Assembly (NCBI GenBank): GCA_046350295.1
Contig: JAXMAR010000018.1
Span: 1-64,000, forward strand
Reading direction: 5' to 3'
Source of the DNA: JAXMAR01 sp046350295
Lineage (GTDB): Bacteria; Planctomycetota; Planctomycetia; Gemmatales; Gemmataceae
Length of the DNA: 64,000 bases
Positions 1 to 9,812 of the stretch are shown one piece after another. The notes below the pieces were generated by a model. The model was not told the origin of the DNA and did not search any database. It saw only the letters and a list, made by a program, of their open reading frames with translations. The first letter of the stretch is position 1, and each line of letters starts with the position of its first letter. The position numbers and the translations under genes were made by a program.

Positions 1-2
1 AA

Positions 3-119
3 TTGATCGATCAAATCGTCGCTACTGACTGGAAAAACGTACAGGAGCGGTATTCGGCTCAGATCCTGGTCTCACGGCTGGAAAGGCTATCGAAGCGGTT
101 CCACACGGTACCCGGTTGA
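3..119 (+). CDS. C-terminal fragment of a gene cut by the left edge
   Basis: An open frame enters from the left edge and ends at a TGA at 117-119, giving about 38 residues with mixed charged and hydrophobic composition (QIVATDWKNVQERYSAQILV is part of it). Codon choice is ordinary, and the next gene starts 260 bases further on in the same direction. No family can be recognised from so short a tail, and it could be a chance open frame. The 259 bases between it and the next start hold no convincing gene. Confidence 0.35.
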   Translation: MIDQIVATDWKNVQERYSAQILVSRLERLSKRFHTVPG

Positions 120-378
120 TCAGGGATGCCGAGTCTTCCAAGCTGTTGACCACTATCGAGATGCGCCTGGGATTACTTAATGGATCGTATATTCCACCTT
201 CTTCCTTGCGGCGCCTCGAACTGCTGTTCTCCTTGCTTTTTAATCGGCCGTTCCGCACACTTACGGTGTTGAATTGATGAACACCGCTGTTTTCCATGTC
301 TCTTTTTTCGCCCACGCAGTGTCGCGCGGCAGCAGGGAAGACAGGCGATGCCCAGCGCATTAACCCTGCGATTTCCTG

Positions 379-1868
379 ATGATTCTTCCTCGCGTCGCCA
401 TTATCGGGGGGGGCCCCGGCGGGTTGATGACGGCTCACCTCCTCGAGAGAAGGTCGCCCACGCCGCTTGACATCACCCTGCTCGAAGCCAGTCCGCGACT
501 CGGGGGCAAGGTCGTCACCGGCGCGTTTCGCAGCCACCCGGTCCCCTACGAGATCGGCGCCGCCGAGCTTTACGACTATTCGCAGCTCGGGCAGGATCCG
601 CTCCGGGAGTTGATCGATGAGCTGGGCCTGCCGACGCGCCCCATGCGCGGCGGTACGGTCGTCTTCCGCGACCACATCCTGAAAAACCTCGACGATGTCT
701 CCCGCGTGCTCGGCGCTCCGACGGCCAAGGCGCTGCGCGCGTTCAACCGCCGCGCCCGCTCCCTGATCTCCCGCGCCGAGTATTACGAGTCCGATTGGAA
801 GGCGGACAACAACGACCCGACCTCGCGCCAATCCTTCCACGATTTCTTGAAGAGCGTGCCGGATGAGGAGGCGCGGCGCTTCATTCAGATCGCCGTTCAC
901 AGCGACCTGGCCACTGAACCGCACCTGACCAACGCCATGTACGGCCTGCAGAACTCCCTCATGGACGAGGAAGATTACATGCGGCTCTACACCATCGACG
1001 GCGGTCTGGAGCGGCTGCCTCGCGCCATCGCGGAGCGCATCTCCGCGCGCGTCTTGTTGCATTCTCCGGTGGTCAAGGTGGAGCGTCTCCCGAATGAGGC
1101 CTATCGCGTCTTCTTCAAGCGGGCAGGCGAGCTGGTGCAAGAAGACTTCGATTTTGTCGTCGTCGCCCTTCCCAACAACTGATCCCGGCCGTGGAATGGG
1201 CGGCGCCCAACTCGCGGCCGCGATGCACGACCACCATGCATTCGGCGACTACCCTGCCCACTACCTGCGCGTGAGCGTGCTCTTCAAGAGGCCATTCTGG
1301 CGTGAATGGATTGACGGCGGCTATTTCATGCTCGACGCCTTCGGCGGTTGCTGCGTCTACGACGAGAGCAGTTCGCCGACGGCGAGCTTGGCGTCCTCGG
1401 TTGGCTCCTCGGGGCGAAGCCGCCCTCACGCTCAGCAACTTCGACGACGAGACGCTGATCGAGCAGGCCCTCGACTCGCTTCCCACGGGCGCGCCCTGGC
1501 CGCGACCTGTTCCTCGAAGGGCGAGTGCAAGCGCTGGGTCGGCACGGTCAACGCCCGCCGGGCGGCTGGCCCGCGCGCGAGCCGGACTCGCGGTACGTTC
1601 CGAGCCGGAGAATCATCCCTGGTTGTTTGTCGTCGGCGATTACCTGTTCGATTCCACGCTCAACGGCGTGATGGACTCGGCCGACACCGTCGTCGAATGG
1701 ATCCTCGAAGACCTCCCTGAGCTGCTCGCCCATCCGGCCATGAACGGCCAGGCCAATGGCGCCGTCCGTGGCGAGGCGTCTGCCCCCCTGAACGGGCATG
1801 CGCCGGCGCTCGCTCCTCCCACAATCATCAAGGCGAACGATGAAACGAGCCATGTCCCCGCAAGTTAG
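379..1868 (+). pseudogene. FAD-dependent amine oxidase/phytoene desaturase-like oxidoreductase, frameshifted
   Basis: The first 267 codons read cleanly as a flavin amine-oxidase-type protein. They have an N-terminal Rossmann motif (VAIIGGGPGGLMTAHLLE), the following ExxxRLGGK segment, and LYTIDGGLERLPRAIAERI, which is typical of protoporphyrinogen-oxidase/phytoene-desaturase relatives. That frame stops at 1182. The homologous continuation then hops between the other two frames: LAAAMHDHH and YPAHYLRVSVLFKRPFW in one, then TLSNFDDETLIEQALDSLP and HPWLFVVGDYLFDSTLNGVMDSADTVVEWI in another. The last of these is the C-terminal FAD-binding GDYL...S segment. At least four single-base shifts fall between about 1170 and 1610. 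Seen: the frame changes. Inferred: one original protein of about 495 residues. The damage may be real decay or poor sequence; the next gene is intact. Confidence 0.75.
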
Positions 1869-2778
1869 CAAGTCGCTGTCCAATGGCGGCCCGGCCGGCG
1901 CCGCCGTCGCGGTGCGCCGCATCCGCTTCAGCGCCGTCGCTGGGCCGGCGAAGGTCCGTCGCGCCTTCCAGCAGCCCAGGCCGTCCATCGCCGTCGAGGA
2001 GACGGGTCAGCTCGAAGACCTGCCTGCCGCCAAGGCCTGGCCCGAGCCGACCGACGCGCTGGACATCGTCCTCGTCCTCCCCGGCGCCGCGGCGAAGTGG
2101 CAGAGCTTCGCCGACGAATGGCTGGCCTGTCCGGACCAGCCCGGAGCCGAGCCGACCGCGGAGGTGACGTGGGGCAATGGCAAGGTCCGCTGGCGTGCGG
2201 GACGGGCGTTCGTCGAGGCGCACGCCGACCTGCACGATGCCATCGTGGCCACGCTGGTGGAGTTCGCGTTTTACGAGGCCGAGCTGCGAACGCTGGAAAA
2301 CTCGCTGGAGGCGGTCGAGGCCGAAGCTCCCGCGGACGCCTCGCGCGCCCACACGATACGCTCGCGCGACCGCGCCCACTGGCGCCGCTTTCAGGAACGC
2401 ATCGAGCACTGCACGCGGCTCCGTCTCACGTTCGCGCGCCTGGAGCCCAAACTGGCGAAAGGCTCGCGCCACCTGTCCCCCTTCGGCCGCCGCCTGATGG
2501 CACGCCTTCTCACGCGGACCGACATGGAAGAACGCCTGACCGCGTTTTCCGACCGCCTCGAAGCCTGCGAGGACCTCTACGAAGGGGCCAACGACCGCGT
2601 CGCCGATTACCGCTGGTACATCGGCGGCCACCGCCTCGAGCTGGCGATTGTCATCTTCCTTCTGATCGAGGTGGTCCTGCTCGGCGCCGACCTGTATTTC
2701 CGCTACCTGGAATACGAATCCGATCCCACACCACCGCCGGCACAGACCGCGCCCTTTGATCCGACCGACGTGGACTGA
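1840..2778 (+). CDS. hypothetical protein with one C-terminal membrane segment
   Basis: A 312-residue protein starting at ATG 1840, just inside the 3' end of the broken oxidoreductase, so the two are probably co-transcribed. The N-terminal ~40 residues are Ala/Pro-rich and variable. The middle is charged and helical (HAD, FYEAELRTLENSLEAVEAEA, RDRAHWRRFQERIEHC). A Tyr-rich stretch (DYRWYIGGHRLE) leads straight into one hydrophobic helix (LAIVIFLLIEVVLLGADLYF) about 25 residues from the end. This layout of a helical soluble body with a final anchor after a GHRLE motif is reminiscent of RMD1/DUF155-type proteins, but I would not assign it firmly. An earlier in-frame ATG at 1798 lies deeper in the previous gene and is less likely. 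Confidence 0.7.
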   Translation: MKRAMSPQVSKSLSNGGPAGAAVAVRRIRFSAVAGPAKVRRAFQQPRPSIAVEETGQLEDLPAAKAWPEPTDALDIVLVLPGAAAKWQSFADEWLACPDQPGAEPTAEVTWGNGKVRWRAGRAFVEAHADLHDAIVATLVEFAFYEAELRTLENSLEAVEAEAPADASRAHTIRSRDRAHWRRFQERIEHCTRLRLTFARLEPKLAKGSRHLSPFGRRLMARLLTRTDMEERLTAFSDRLEACEDLYEGANDRVADYRWYIGGHRLELAIVIFLLIEVVLLGADLYFRYLEYESDPTPPPAQTAPFDPTDVD

Positions 2779-2833
2779 AATAGGAGTTTTGCCACAAGTG
2801 TAGCGGACTCTTCTTCCTCGCGTCCCGGCGGAC

Positions 2834-4209
2834 CTAGAAAAGGCCGGGGATGACACGGCCTTCCGGCAGGACCGGATGTGGCCGGCGCTCGGTGTCTTCC
2901 AGCATCGCAGTCGTGTCGATGCCCAGCGCGTGATAGATGGAGGCGGCCACGTCTGCCGGGCCGTAGCCGATGCCGGTGGGCCGTGCCGCCTGCGCGTCGG
3001 TCTCGCCGATGATCTGGCCGGGCGCGAACGCCGCCCCCCGCGAAGAGAAGCGACCCCGCGGCGCCCCAGTGATCGCGGCCGCCGTTGGAGTTGATGGCGG
3101 CGTGCGGCCGAACTCGGTGAGTAGCACGACAAGTGTCCGCTCGAGCAGGCCGCGCTCGCTCATATCGTCTAGCAGTGCCGCACAGGCGCGGTCGACGCCG
3201 GCGACATGGTACGGCAGCTTGACCATGTCCATGATCGGCGGGTGGTTTTGCGTCGGCGCGTTGTGGTTGTCCCAGAGGTTGCGAATCCCGATCGTAGCCG
3301 TAATCGACCATCACGAGCGCGCCCCGGCCTCGACGAGCCGGCGTGCGAGCAACAGCCGCTGGCCGATCTTGGATCGTCCGTAGCGGTCGCGCAAGGGCGC
3401 CGCCCGCGCGTGAGATCGAAGGCCCTGCGATCCCCGGACTCTCCAGCATGGCAAAGGCGTCGCGAAACTGTCCGGCCAAGGCCGATGGCCGCCGCGTCGA
3501 CGGGCGCGGCGGCCGGTTTCGATGCGATCGCGCAACGAGCGGCGCCCGGCGAGGGCGCGCGGCGGTCAGGTCGCCCGGCAGCGTCAACGCTTGCTGATTC
3601 GAACTCTTCCTCGCTCGCTTCGTGGACGTGGGCGGTGAAGTCCTCATCGCGCGGCTTGCCGCCGGTTGAGAACGGCGCGTACTGTCCGCCAAGCCAGCCT
3701 CCCGTGAAGAGATTGATGGGGGGCGGGCCGGGCCGCGTCGTGCCGGGGACGGCGATGTAGCCGGGCAAGCCGGAGCGCGCGCCGTGCAGCTTGGCGACGA
3801 CCGACCCGATGTTCGGCTCGCTCGTGAGGCGAGCCATGGGGACTTTGCGCCCGGACAGAACATGAACCTGGCTGAGAAGGTGGTCGTTGCTGTCGTGGGA
3901 AAAGCTCCGCAAGACCGTCGCATGGCGGACTCCCCGCGCCATCCGCGGCATCACCTCGCTGAACAGGACGCCAGGCAGGATCGTGCGGGCTGCGCCGAGC
4001 GAGCCGCGGATTTCCGATGGGGCCGCAGGCTTGGGGTCGAACGAATCGATGTGCGTCATGCCGCCGGCCATGAACAGGAAGACGACCGAATCGGCCTTGG
4101 GACGGACAGCCGTGGCGCCCCGGACCGAGGGAAGAACGCTCCCCGCCAAACTGACCGCGCCAACGCGAAGCAGATCGCGCCGACTTAGCAGGCCTGTCCA
4201 TGACGCCAT
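2834..4209 (-). pseudogene. DUF1501 family protein (Tat-exported), multiply frameshifted
   Basis: The N-terminal half reads as a DUF1501 protein: a twin-arginine-like leader (SRRDLLRVGAVSLAGSVLP), the FLFMAGGMTHIDSFDPKP signature, and PRMARGVRHATVLRSF. The C-terminal end is in another frame (LLDDMSERGLLERTLVVLLTEFGRTP and later GQIIGETDAQAARPTGIGYGP), both diagnostic of this sulfatase-like family. The middle, about 3050-3620, is scattered over three frames: NQQALTLPGDLTAAR, QFRDAFAMLESPGIAG, YGRSKIGQRLLLARRLVEAG and MVDYGYDRDS are all recognisable pieces out of register. At least five indels are needed to rejoin them. An intact protein would be about 455 residues. Two other DUF1501 genes in this window (at 37.1 and 44.7 kb) are intact and show the expected order of these motifs. 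Confidence 0.8.
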
Positions 4210-4767
4210 TGAGATTTCCCCCCTGCGATGAGACCTTTAGCTTACCGTCAGGCTCATACCCATGTGAAGTGAAAAACGGATCGAATGGCGTCCCACCACG
4301 CGCATTGAGAATGTCATTTCCCAGAGAGCGGCGACCGGCTTCCCAAAGCTCCTTTGGTGGCCCCTCTTCGGCGCTCTGCGACCTCGCCTTCGACCGCGAA
4401 AAAACCGCAAAAGACGGTTTTCTTCACACGCTCTCCCTTTTGGCGCCCCCTTTGCTTTATCCAACCAACGAAACTGGCGCCTTCAGATGGATGTGCGGCT
4501 GAAGGGTCAGGTTCGATTAGGCCGCGGGTGTCGATTGGGCGACGACATCCGCGGTTTTTCTTTTCTTGCCGTTCACTTCCCCACTCCCACCAAACGTAGC
4601 GCAGCAGGCCCAGGCCAAAGTCGGCAAAAGCTTGCGGCGTCATTGGACGGTGGCGCTGCCGCCCGTTCTCCCTTCCTTGCGTTTTTCCGCCACTTTCCCT
4701 TCAGCGGCTTCTTTTGACCTTTCGACGGAGATAATGGAGTATCGCCGCGCCAAATGATGGGCCTCAC
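4210..4767. other. intergenic region between divergent genes
   Basis: These 558 bases lie between the start of the minus-strand DUF1501 gene and the start of the AsmA-like gene, so promoters for both should be here. The short open frames present have no recognisable protein character. No tRNA, clear terminator or repeat family was seen. The last 30 bases carry GGAGATAATGGAGT, which could contribute a ribosome site for the downstream gene. Confidence 0.5.
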
Positions 4768-7700
4768 ATGAAGCGCTTCCTTTGGGTCTTGGGGACGCTC
4801 GTTGTCGTCCTCCTCGTCGCCGTGGCCGGCCTGCGCTGGTACCTCACTTCGCGCTATGTCGCCGACAAAGTCGTCACACAGCTCCAGAATGTCTATGGCG
4901 GCAAAGTCACGGTAGGTGGGGCCGATGTCTGGCTCGGCAGCTCCTCGGTCCGCCAGATCGCCCTCATGGAGGACTGCCCCGGCCAGGACATTCCCTGGCT
5001 CAGCATCGACGAGATCGACACCGACCTCTCTCTCTTTGATCTCCTCAAGGGCCGCTACACTCCGGGCGATGTCAGTCTCAAAGGGGCCAAGATCGTCCTC
5101 CGCTTTGACGCCAAGGGGAGATTGATCACGTGCCTGCCCGGCAAGCTGCGCGATTCCAACGGCGATACCGACCTTGCGTTCATCGAGTCCTTTCCACAGG
5201 TTCGCCTGACGAACAGCTCTATCATTCTCCGCAAGGAAGGCGCCCCCGATTTCGTTGCGGAAGACATCGACCTGGCCCTGAAACGAGAGCCGGGCCGGCT
5301 CGCCCTGTCCGGCTTCCTCCTCAGTCCCAAGTGGGGCAAGTGGCGTCTCGACGGCGTCATCTCCAGGGATCGTCCCGCTACTTTCACCTTCAAGAGCGAG
5401 GTCGCCGTCGAGGTCACCCGCGCGATGCTCCAACAGATCCCGTTCGTGCCCCGAAGTACCTGGGACGAGGTCGATATCCGACGCGGCAAGACCTCCGGCT
5501 CGGTGACCATCACCTACGACTTCAAGCGCGGCAAGATCGGCTACCGCGTCGAGGCCGCGCCGACGAACACCGACCTCAAGGTAACCGCCATCGATCTGGA
5601 CGCCACGGGGGCGAGCGGCGCCGTCGCCATCGACAACGGGGTCGTCACGCTGGTGAACGTGACGGGCCACGCGTTCGGCGGCACGCTAGCGATGGACGCG
5701 GCGCTCGATTTCGCGCACGACCCGACACGCCTGGATTTCAAACGCATCGAGGCCAGGGGGCTCGATGTCGACAGGTTTCCGCCGAGCTGGAAGTTCCCCA
5801 GGCAGATCAGCGGCAAGCTCGTGGGCACGGCTTCCCTCCAGGTCGTCCTGACCGACACGTCCACGGGGACCAAGGCGCATACCAGCGGCAGCGGCACGGC
5901 AAAGATCATGGACGCCCGCGTCGCCGGACAGCCGGCCAGCGAGCCGATCACGCTCAGCCTCAAGCCCGCTGCCGGCGCTTTTCGTTTCGCGTCGGAGGAG
6001 GAGGCGAAGGCGGCGCTCGAGCAGCCCTGGCTGACCGCGCTCCTCGCCACGTCCCTCATGCCGCCGGGTCGGCTCCTGAGCGAGACCGCGCTTGCCGCCC
6101 AGGAAAAAGACAAGGCCAAGGACGATTCCGGGCTCGATGTCCACGTCAAGGAGTCTTACCTCAACATCAGCCTCAAGATGAAGGACATCGACCTGGGCAA
6201 GTTCGCCCGCGACCTCGACTTCAAGCTGCCGTTCGCGCTCGACGGCAAGGTCTCCTTTCAGGTCAAGGTCGCCATCCCCGTCGATGAGTCGAAAGACCTC
6301 AAGAAGTACAAGCTGGACGGCTGGGCCAAATTGACCAACCTCGTCGTCGGCGCGCTGAGGGTCGACGACCTCGAAGGGGACATCGCCTACCGCGACGGCG
6401 TGTTGACAATGCCGAAGCTCACCGGCCGGCTCCCTCCCGACTTTCCCGGGGCGCCGGCGGGAACCTTCACCGGCTCGGGCGTCTTTCAGGTTGAGCCGCT
6501 CGGCGACCTGAAGGTCGAAGTCGCCCTCCAGCGCGTCCCGGTCAGCCAGATCGCGAGCGCAAGCGGCGCCGGCACGGACATCAAAGGCGACCTCTCCGGG
6601 TCGCTCGCCGCGGTCATCCCCGGCAAGGAACTGGCCAACCCCAGCGCCTGGCAGGTGAAGGCTGCCTTGACCAGCGAGCGGCTCGAGGCGTTCAGGGTCG
6701 CCTTGAAAGATGCCGCCGCTCGCGCCGAGTTGAGCAAGGGCAAGCTCGTCGTCTCCTCCTTGACCGCGCACCTTTACGATGGACAAGCGAGCGGCGCCGC
6801 CGTGATCCCACTCTCCTCTGAGACGCCGGGACATGTGAATGTCCGTTTGAAGGGGGTTGACGCCGCCGCCCTCGCGCGCGACATCCCCAAAATGCCGGTG
6901 CGCATTCAGGGACGCATCAACGGCGAATTGAAAGGCACGCTGCCTGCCGCGGCGCCGGGCAAAGAGCGCACCTTCAACGTGCAGCTCGATGTCACCGCCC
7001 CCAAGCTCCGCGTGCAGAATATCCCCACCGAGCAACTCAAGGGCTCGGTCGACTACAAGAACGGCCTCCTCGACTATCGCCTCGAGGGCAAGACGTTGGG
7101 GGGCACGTTCGAGCTGGAAGGCCGGATCCCGCCCGAAAAGGTCGAGCCGAAGGAGAGCAGGAAAGGACGCCTGGAGATCCACAACATCGGCCTGGGTCGG
7201 CTGCTCGAGGCGCTCGGCGTCCAGGACGCCGCCGCCGTCTACCACGGACGGCTCAGCCTGGCGATCGCTTTCACGCATGCCGATTCCGGCTGGCCGACCG
7301 GCTCGGGCCGCCTCCGCGTCACCAACGTTCGCTACAAGGAGACGCCGCTCATCGGTGAGGCCGCCGGCGACATCGGTCTGAACGAGGGCAAGCTCCGCGT
7401 CAGCGACTTCAATACCACTTTCGGCGACGGCCTGCTGCGCGCCAAAGGCGCTTATGACTTCAAGAACCCGGACGCCGGCTGGTACGTCGTCGAGCTCGAC
7501 CGCGTTCAGATCGGTCCCCTGCTCGGTCCCTGGCTCAACTCGACCGTGGAGGGAGACATGAACGCGCGCATCCGCGGCAAATTCGGCCGCGAGATTTCGG
7601 GCCGGGCCGAGGTCGACATCGGCCGGGCCAAGGTTGCGGGCGTCGAAGTGACCGACTGGCGCCTTCCCTTCACCTTTCGCTACGCGCCGACCGAAGGCCA

Positions 7701-8421
7701 CGGCCAACTGCAAATGAACGACATCACCGCCCAGGTAGGCGCCGGCCGCATCAAGGGGAAGCTCGACCTCTCCTGGGAATACGCCATTCGCCTCGAAGGT
7801 AACCTGCAATTCACGCGCGTCGACCTCCAAAAACTCCTGAGGCCGTTCCTGGGCGCCACCAGCGTTGTCAGCGGCCGGCTCACCGGCCGCTTCGACTTCG
7901 CCGGCCGCGACGTGCGCTCCCTGAGCGACCTCAGCGGCCGGCTCGACGCCGCCTTCGAGCAGACGCAGGCCCTCAACCTGCCCGTGCTCAAGGAGATCAG
8001 CCCGTTCCTCCGGCTCAATCCTTCCGTCACGTTCCAGAAGGGAGACCTGCACGCTCGCCTCGCCGACGGTTTTTTCCGCGTCCAGCGCCTGGGCCTCGAA
8101 GGCGCCGTCGGCCAGCTCTACGCCGAGGGCACGATTTCCCTCGAAGGCCGGCTCAACCTCGATGTCACCGCCGGGACCGGCTCTTTCGGCATCGATCCGC
8201 GCCTGCGCTTCCTCGGCCTGCGCATTCCGGCCGCCGGTCCCGTCCCCCTCGTCGTCGCCCAGGAGGCGGCCACTCTCCTCTCCAACCGCGTCCTCCAGAT
8301 GCGTGTCACCGGCACGGTCCGCACGCCCAGCATCCGCGTCCTGCCGCTCGCCACCCTCACGCAGGAGGCCGTCCGTTTTTTCCTCCGCAGCACAGTCGGC
8401 GATGTCCCCTTCAATCCTTGA
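4768..8421 (+). CDS. giant AsmA-like envelope protein
   Basis: A 1,217-residue protein with an N-terminal membrane anchor (FLWVLGTLVVVLLVAVAGLRWYL, residues ~3-25). A very long, beta-strand-rich periplasmic body follows. The body is made of repeated stretches such as GDLSGSLAAV, VRIQGRINGELKGTL, VVSGRLTGRFDFAGRD and LSDLSGRLDAAFEQ. This is the pattern of AsmA/TamB/DUF3971-type proteins, and the C-terminal ~250 residues (LNLDVTAGTGSFGIDPRLRF) fit the AsmA-like C-terminal region. Family members are thought to bridge the envelope and help move lipids or outer-membrane components; that role is inference here. It is one uninterrupted frame, in contrast to the damaged genes before it. The next gene on the same strand is a polysaccharide export lipoprotein, consistent with an envelope theme. 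Confidence 0.8.
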   Translation: MKRFLWVLGTLVVVLLVAVAGLRWYLTSRYVADKVVTQLQNVYGGKVTVGGADVWLGSSSVRQIALMEDCPGQDIPWLSIDEIDTDLSLFDLLKGRYTPGDVSLKGAKIVLRFDAKGRLITCLPGKLRDSNGDTDLAFIESFPQVRLTNSSIILRKEGAPDFVAEDIDLALKREPGRLALSGFLLSPKWGKWRLDGVISRDRPATFTFKSEVAVEVTRAMLQQIPFVPRSTWDEVDIRRGKTSGSVTITYDFKRGKIGYRVEAAPTNTDLKVTAIDLDATGASGAVAIDNGVVTLVNVTGHAFGGTLAMDAALDFAHDPTRLDFKRIEARGLDVDRFPPSWKFPRQISGKLVGTASLQVVLTDTSTGTKAHTSGSGTAKIMDARVAGQPASEPITLSLKPAAGAFRFASEEEAKAALEQPWLTALLATSLMPPGRLLSETALAAQEKDKAKDDSGLDVHVKESYLNISLKMKDIDLGKFARDLDFKLPFALDGKVSFQVKVAIPVDESKDLKKYKLDGWAKLTNLVVGALRVDDLEGDIAYRDGVLTMPKLTGRLPPDFPGAPAGTFTGSGVFQVEPLGDLKVEVALQRVPVSQIASASGAGTDIKGDLSGSLAAVIPGKELANPSAWQVKAALTSERLEAFRVALKDAAARAELSKGKLVVSSLTAHLYDGQASGAAVIPLSSETPGHVNVRLKGVDAAALARDIPKMPVRIQGRINGELKGTLPAAAPGKERTFNVQLDVTAPKLRVQNIPTEQLKGSVDYKNGLLDYRLEGKTLGGTFELEGRIPPEKVEPKESRKGRLEIHNIGLGRLLEALGVQDAAAVYHGRLSLAIAFTHADSGWPTGSGRLRVTNVRYKETPLIGEAAGDIGLNEGKLRVSDFNTTFGDGLLRAKGAYDFKNPDAGWYVVELDRVQIGPLLGPWLNSTVEGDMNARIRGKFGREISGRAEVDIGRAKVAGVEVTDWRLPFTFRYAPTEGHGQLQMNDITAQVGAGRIKGKLDLSWEYAIRLEGNLQFTRVDLQKLLRPFLGATSVVSGRLTGRFDFAGRDVRSLSDLSGRLDAAFEQTQALNLPVLKEISPFLRLNPSVTFQKGDLHARLADGFFRVQRLGLEGAVGQLYAEGTISLEGRLNLDVTAGTGSFGIDPRLRFLGLRIPAAGPVPLVVAQEAATLLSNRVLQMRVTGTVRTPSIRVLPLATLTQEAVRFFLRSTVGDVPFNP

Positions 8422-8725
8422 CCCGCCGCACCGCCGGTCCCCTTTCTTGAGCGTAACGCGAACAACAAGCAGAAAGCGATAGATTCACGCCGTTTTTCCT
8501 GTCCCCCGTCCGCCCTTTCTCAATGCCGTCTCCTTAATCAGCCGATGAAGACTCTGCGTGCCTTGTCTACCTTGCCAGTGACGATGCGCGAGACAGCCAA
8601 GCGACACACCAGGAAGCGCCGGACATTGTGATTGGTTCACCTGCACGTCGGGCTTGTCCCGACGCTCGACTTCGATTCCCGGCCCCGTCGGCGCTTGCCG
8701 TCTCCCGCGCGCGAAGAGCGGCGCC
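8422..8725 (+). other. short intergenic region
   Basis: About 300 bases between the AsmA-like gene and the export lipoprotein. An in-frame upward extension of the downstream gene to 8654 exists, but its translation is Arg/Pro-rich and precedes a clear lipoprotein signal, so I treat it as leader. No hairpin with a T-run was found. Confidence 0.4.
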
Positions 8726-9646
8726 ATGAAACTTCCACCGGGCCGTTGGGGCGCTTACCTTATTCCCCTCCTCGCTCTGTCCGCGGGCTGCTCCAGTCTC
8801 ACCGGGGGCAAAGGCTCGCCGTTCGCTCCCAGCCACCATCTCACCGACGCCGCCAAGGACCTCCGTCTCGCCAACGCCGGCGCCCGCGCCGTGCCGCGCG
8901 AGCTGGAAAAACAGCCGCTCCCCTCGTACATCGTCGAGCCGGGCGATGTCCTGCTCGTGACGCCCGCCGACATCGACTCCCCCGTCCGCCTCCCCGGCGA
9001 TCAACCCGTCCTGCCCGACGGCACGATCAACCTCGGCAAGTACGGTCACCTGCTCATCGCCGGCAAGACCGTTCCCGAGATCGAAGACATGGTGAAGGCG
9101 GCCGTCGAAGCCAAGACAAAAGACCCCGGCTTCATCAACGTCCGCCTCGTCTCGCGCCAGACCAAGGTCTACTACGTCATCGGCGAGGTCAACGCCCCCG
9201 GCGCCTTCCAGATGAGCGGCCGCGAAACCGTGCTCGACGCCATCCTGGCCGCCGGCGGCCTCACCGATCGCGCCTCCTCGAGCAACATCATCCTGAGCCG
9301 GCCCTCCAAGCCGAACGAATGCCGCACCGTCCTCCCGGTCTGCTGGAAAAACATCGTCCAGCTCGGCGACACGACGACGAATTACCAGATCGCCCCCGGC
9401 GACCGCATTTACGTGCCGGGCCAGTGCTGGCTGGAACAGCTGACGGGCGGCCACTGCGACAAATCCCCATGCAAAGGCGGCCACTGCCCGACCTCGCTGC
9501 CTCCGTACGCCGGAGCGGCCTGCGAACATGCGCCGGCGCTTCCGCCCCCGCTGGCCGCGCCGCCCGCCCTGCCTCTCATGCCCGAAGCGCTGCCGGAGCC
9601 GGCCGGCGCCAGATTCCGCACAACACGTCGCAGCGCCGAAAAGTAG
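8726..9646 (+). CDS. Wza-like polysaccharide export lipoprotein with SLBB domain
   Basis: A 306-residue protein. The chosen start at 8726 gives a short basic N-terminus, a hydrophobic run and a lipobox (LLALSAGCSS, modified Cys22). The mature part opens with the Poly_export signature LPSYIVEPGDVLLV, then QPVLPDGTINLGKYGHLLIAGKT and VEAKTKDPGFINVRLV. A soluble-ligand-binding beta-grasp (SLBB) segment follows: VYYVIGEVNAPGAFQMSGRETVLDAILAAGGL. In the family this forms the outer-membrane or periplasmic part of a capsule/exopolysaccharide export channel. Odd features are the Cys/His-containing tail from about residue 232 (CWLEQL, GGHCDKSPCKGGHC, GAACEHAP) and a proline-rich end, neither typical of Wza. 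No tyrosine autokinase or polymerase gene is next to it. Confidence 0.85.
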   Translation: MKLPPGRWGAYLIPLLALSAGCSSLTGGKGSPFAPSHHLTDAAKDLRLANAGARAVPRELEKQPLPSYIVEPGDVLLVTPADIDSPVRLPGDQPVLPDGTINLGKYGHLLIAGKTVPEIEDMVKAAVEAKTKDPGFINVRLVSRQTKVYYVIGEVNAPGAFQMSGRETVLDAILAAGGLTDRASSSNIILSRPSKPNECRTVLPVCWKNIVQLGDTTTNYQIAPGDRIYVPGQCWLEQLTGGHCDKSPCKGGHCPTSLPPYAGAACEHAPALPPPLAAPPALPLMPEALPEPAGARFRTTRRSAEK

Positions 9647-9812
9647 CCGTTTAACCCCTTTGTCGTCGGCATCCAGGCCGGGGTGGCGTGCCTGGACGGC
9701 CTCATCCCCATCGTCGCTTCTTTTCGATGACTTTGCGATGTGCGTTGTGGCGCGATTCGTCTCACAGCGCATTATGCCGTTGCCGGGATGAAATGAACCG
9801 CATCGAACCGAG

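Noticed and set aside
22..1140. A 372-codon minus-strand open frame at the left end
   Set aside because: It lies antisense to the clear N-terminal half of the FAD oxidoreductase and shows no domain.
5686..8052. Long minus-strand open frame opposite the AsmA-like gene
   Set aside because: Shadow of the real gene in high-GC DNA; no start context and no domain.
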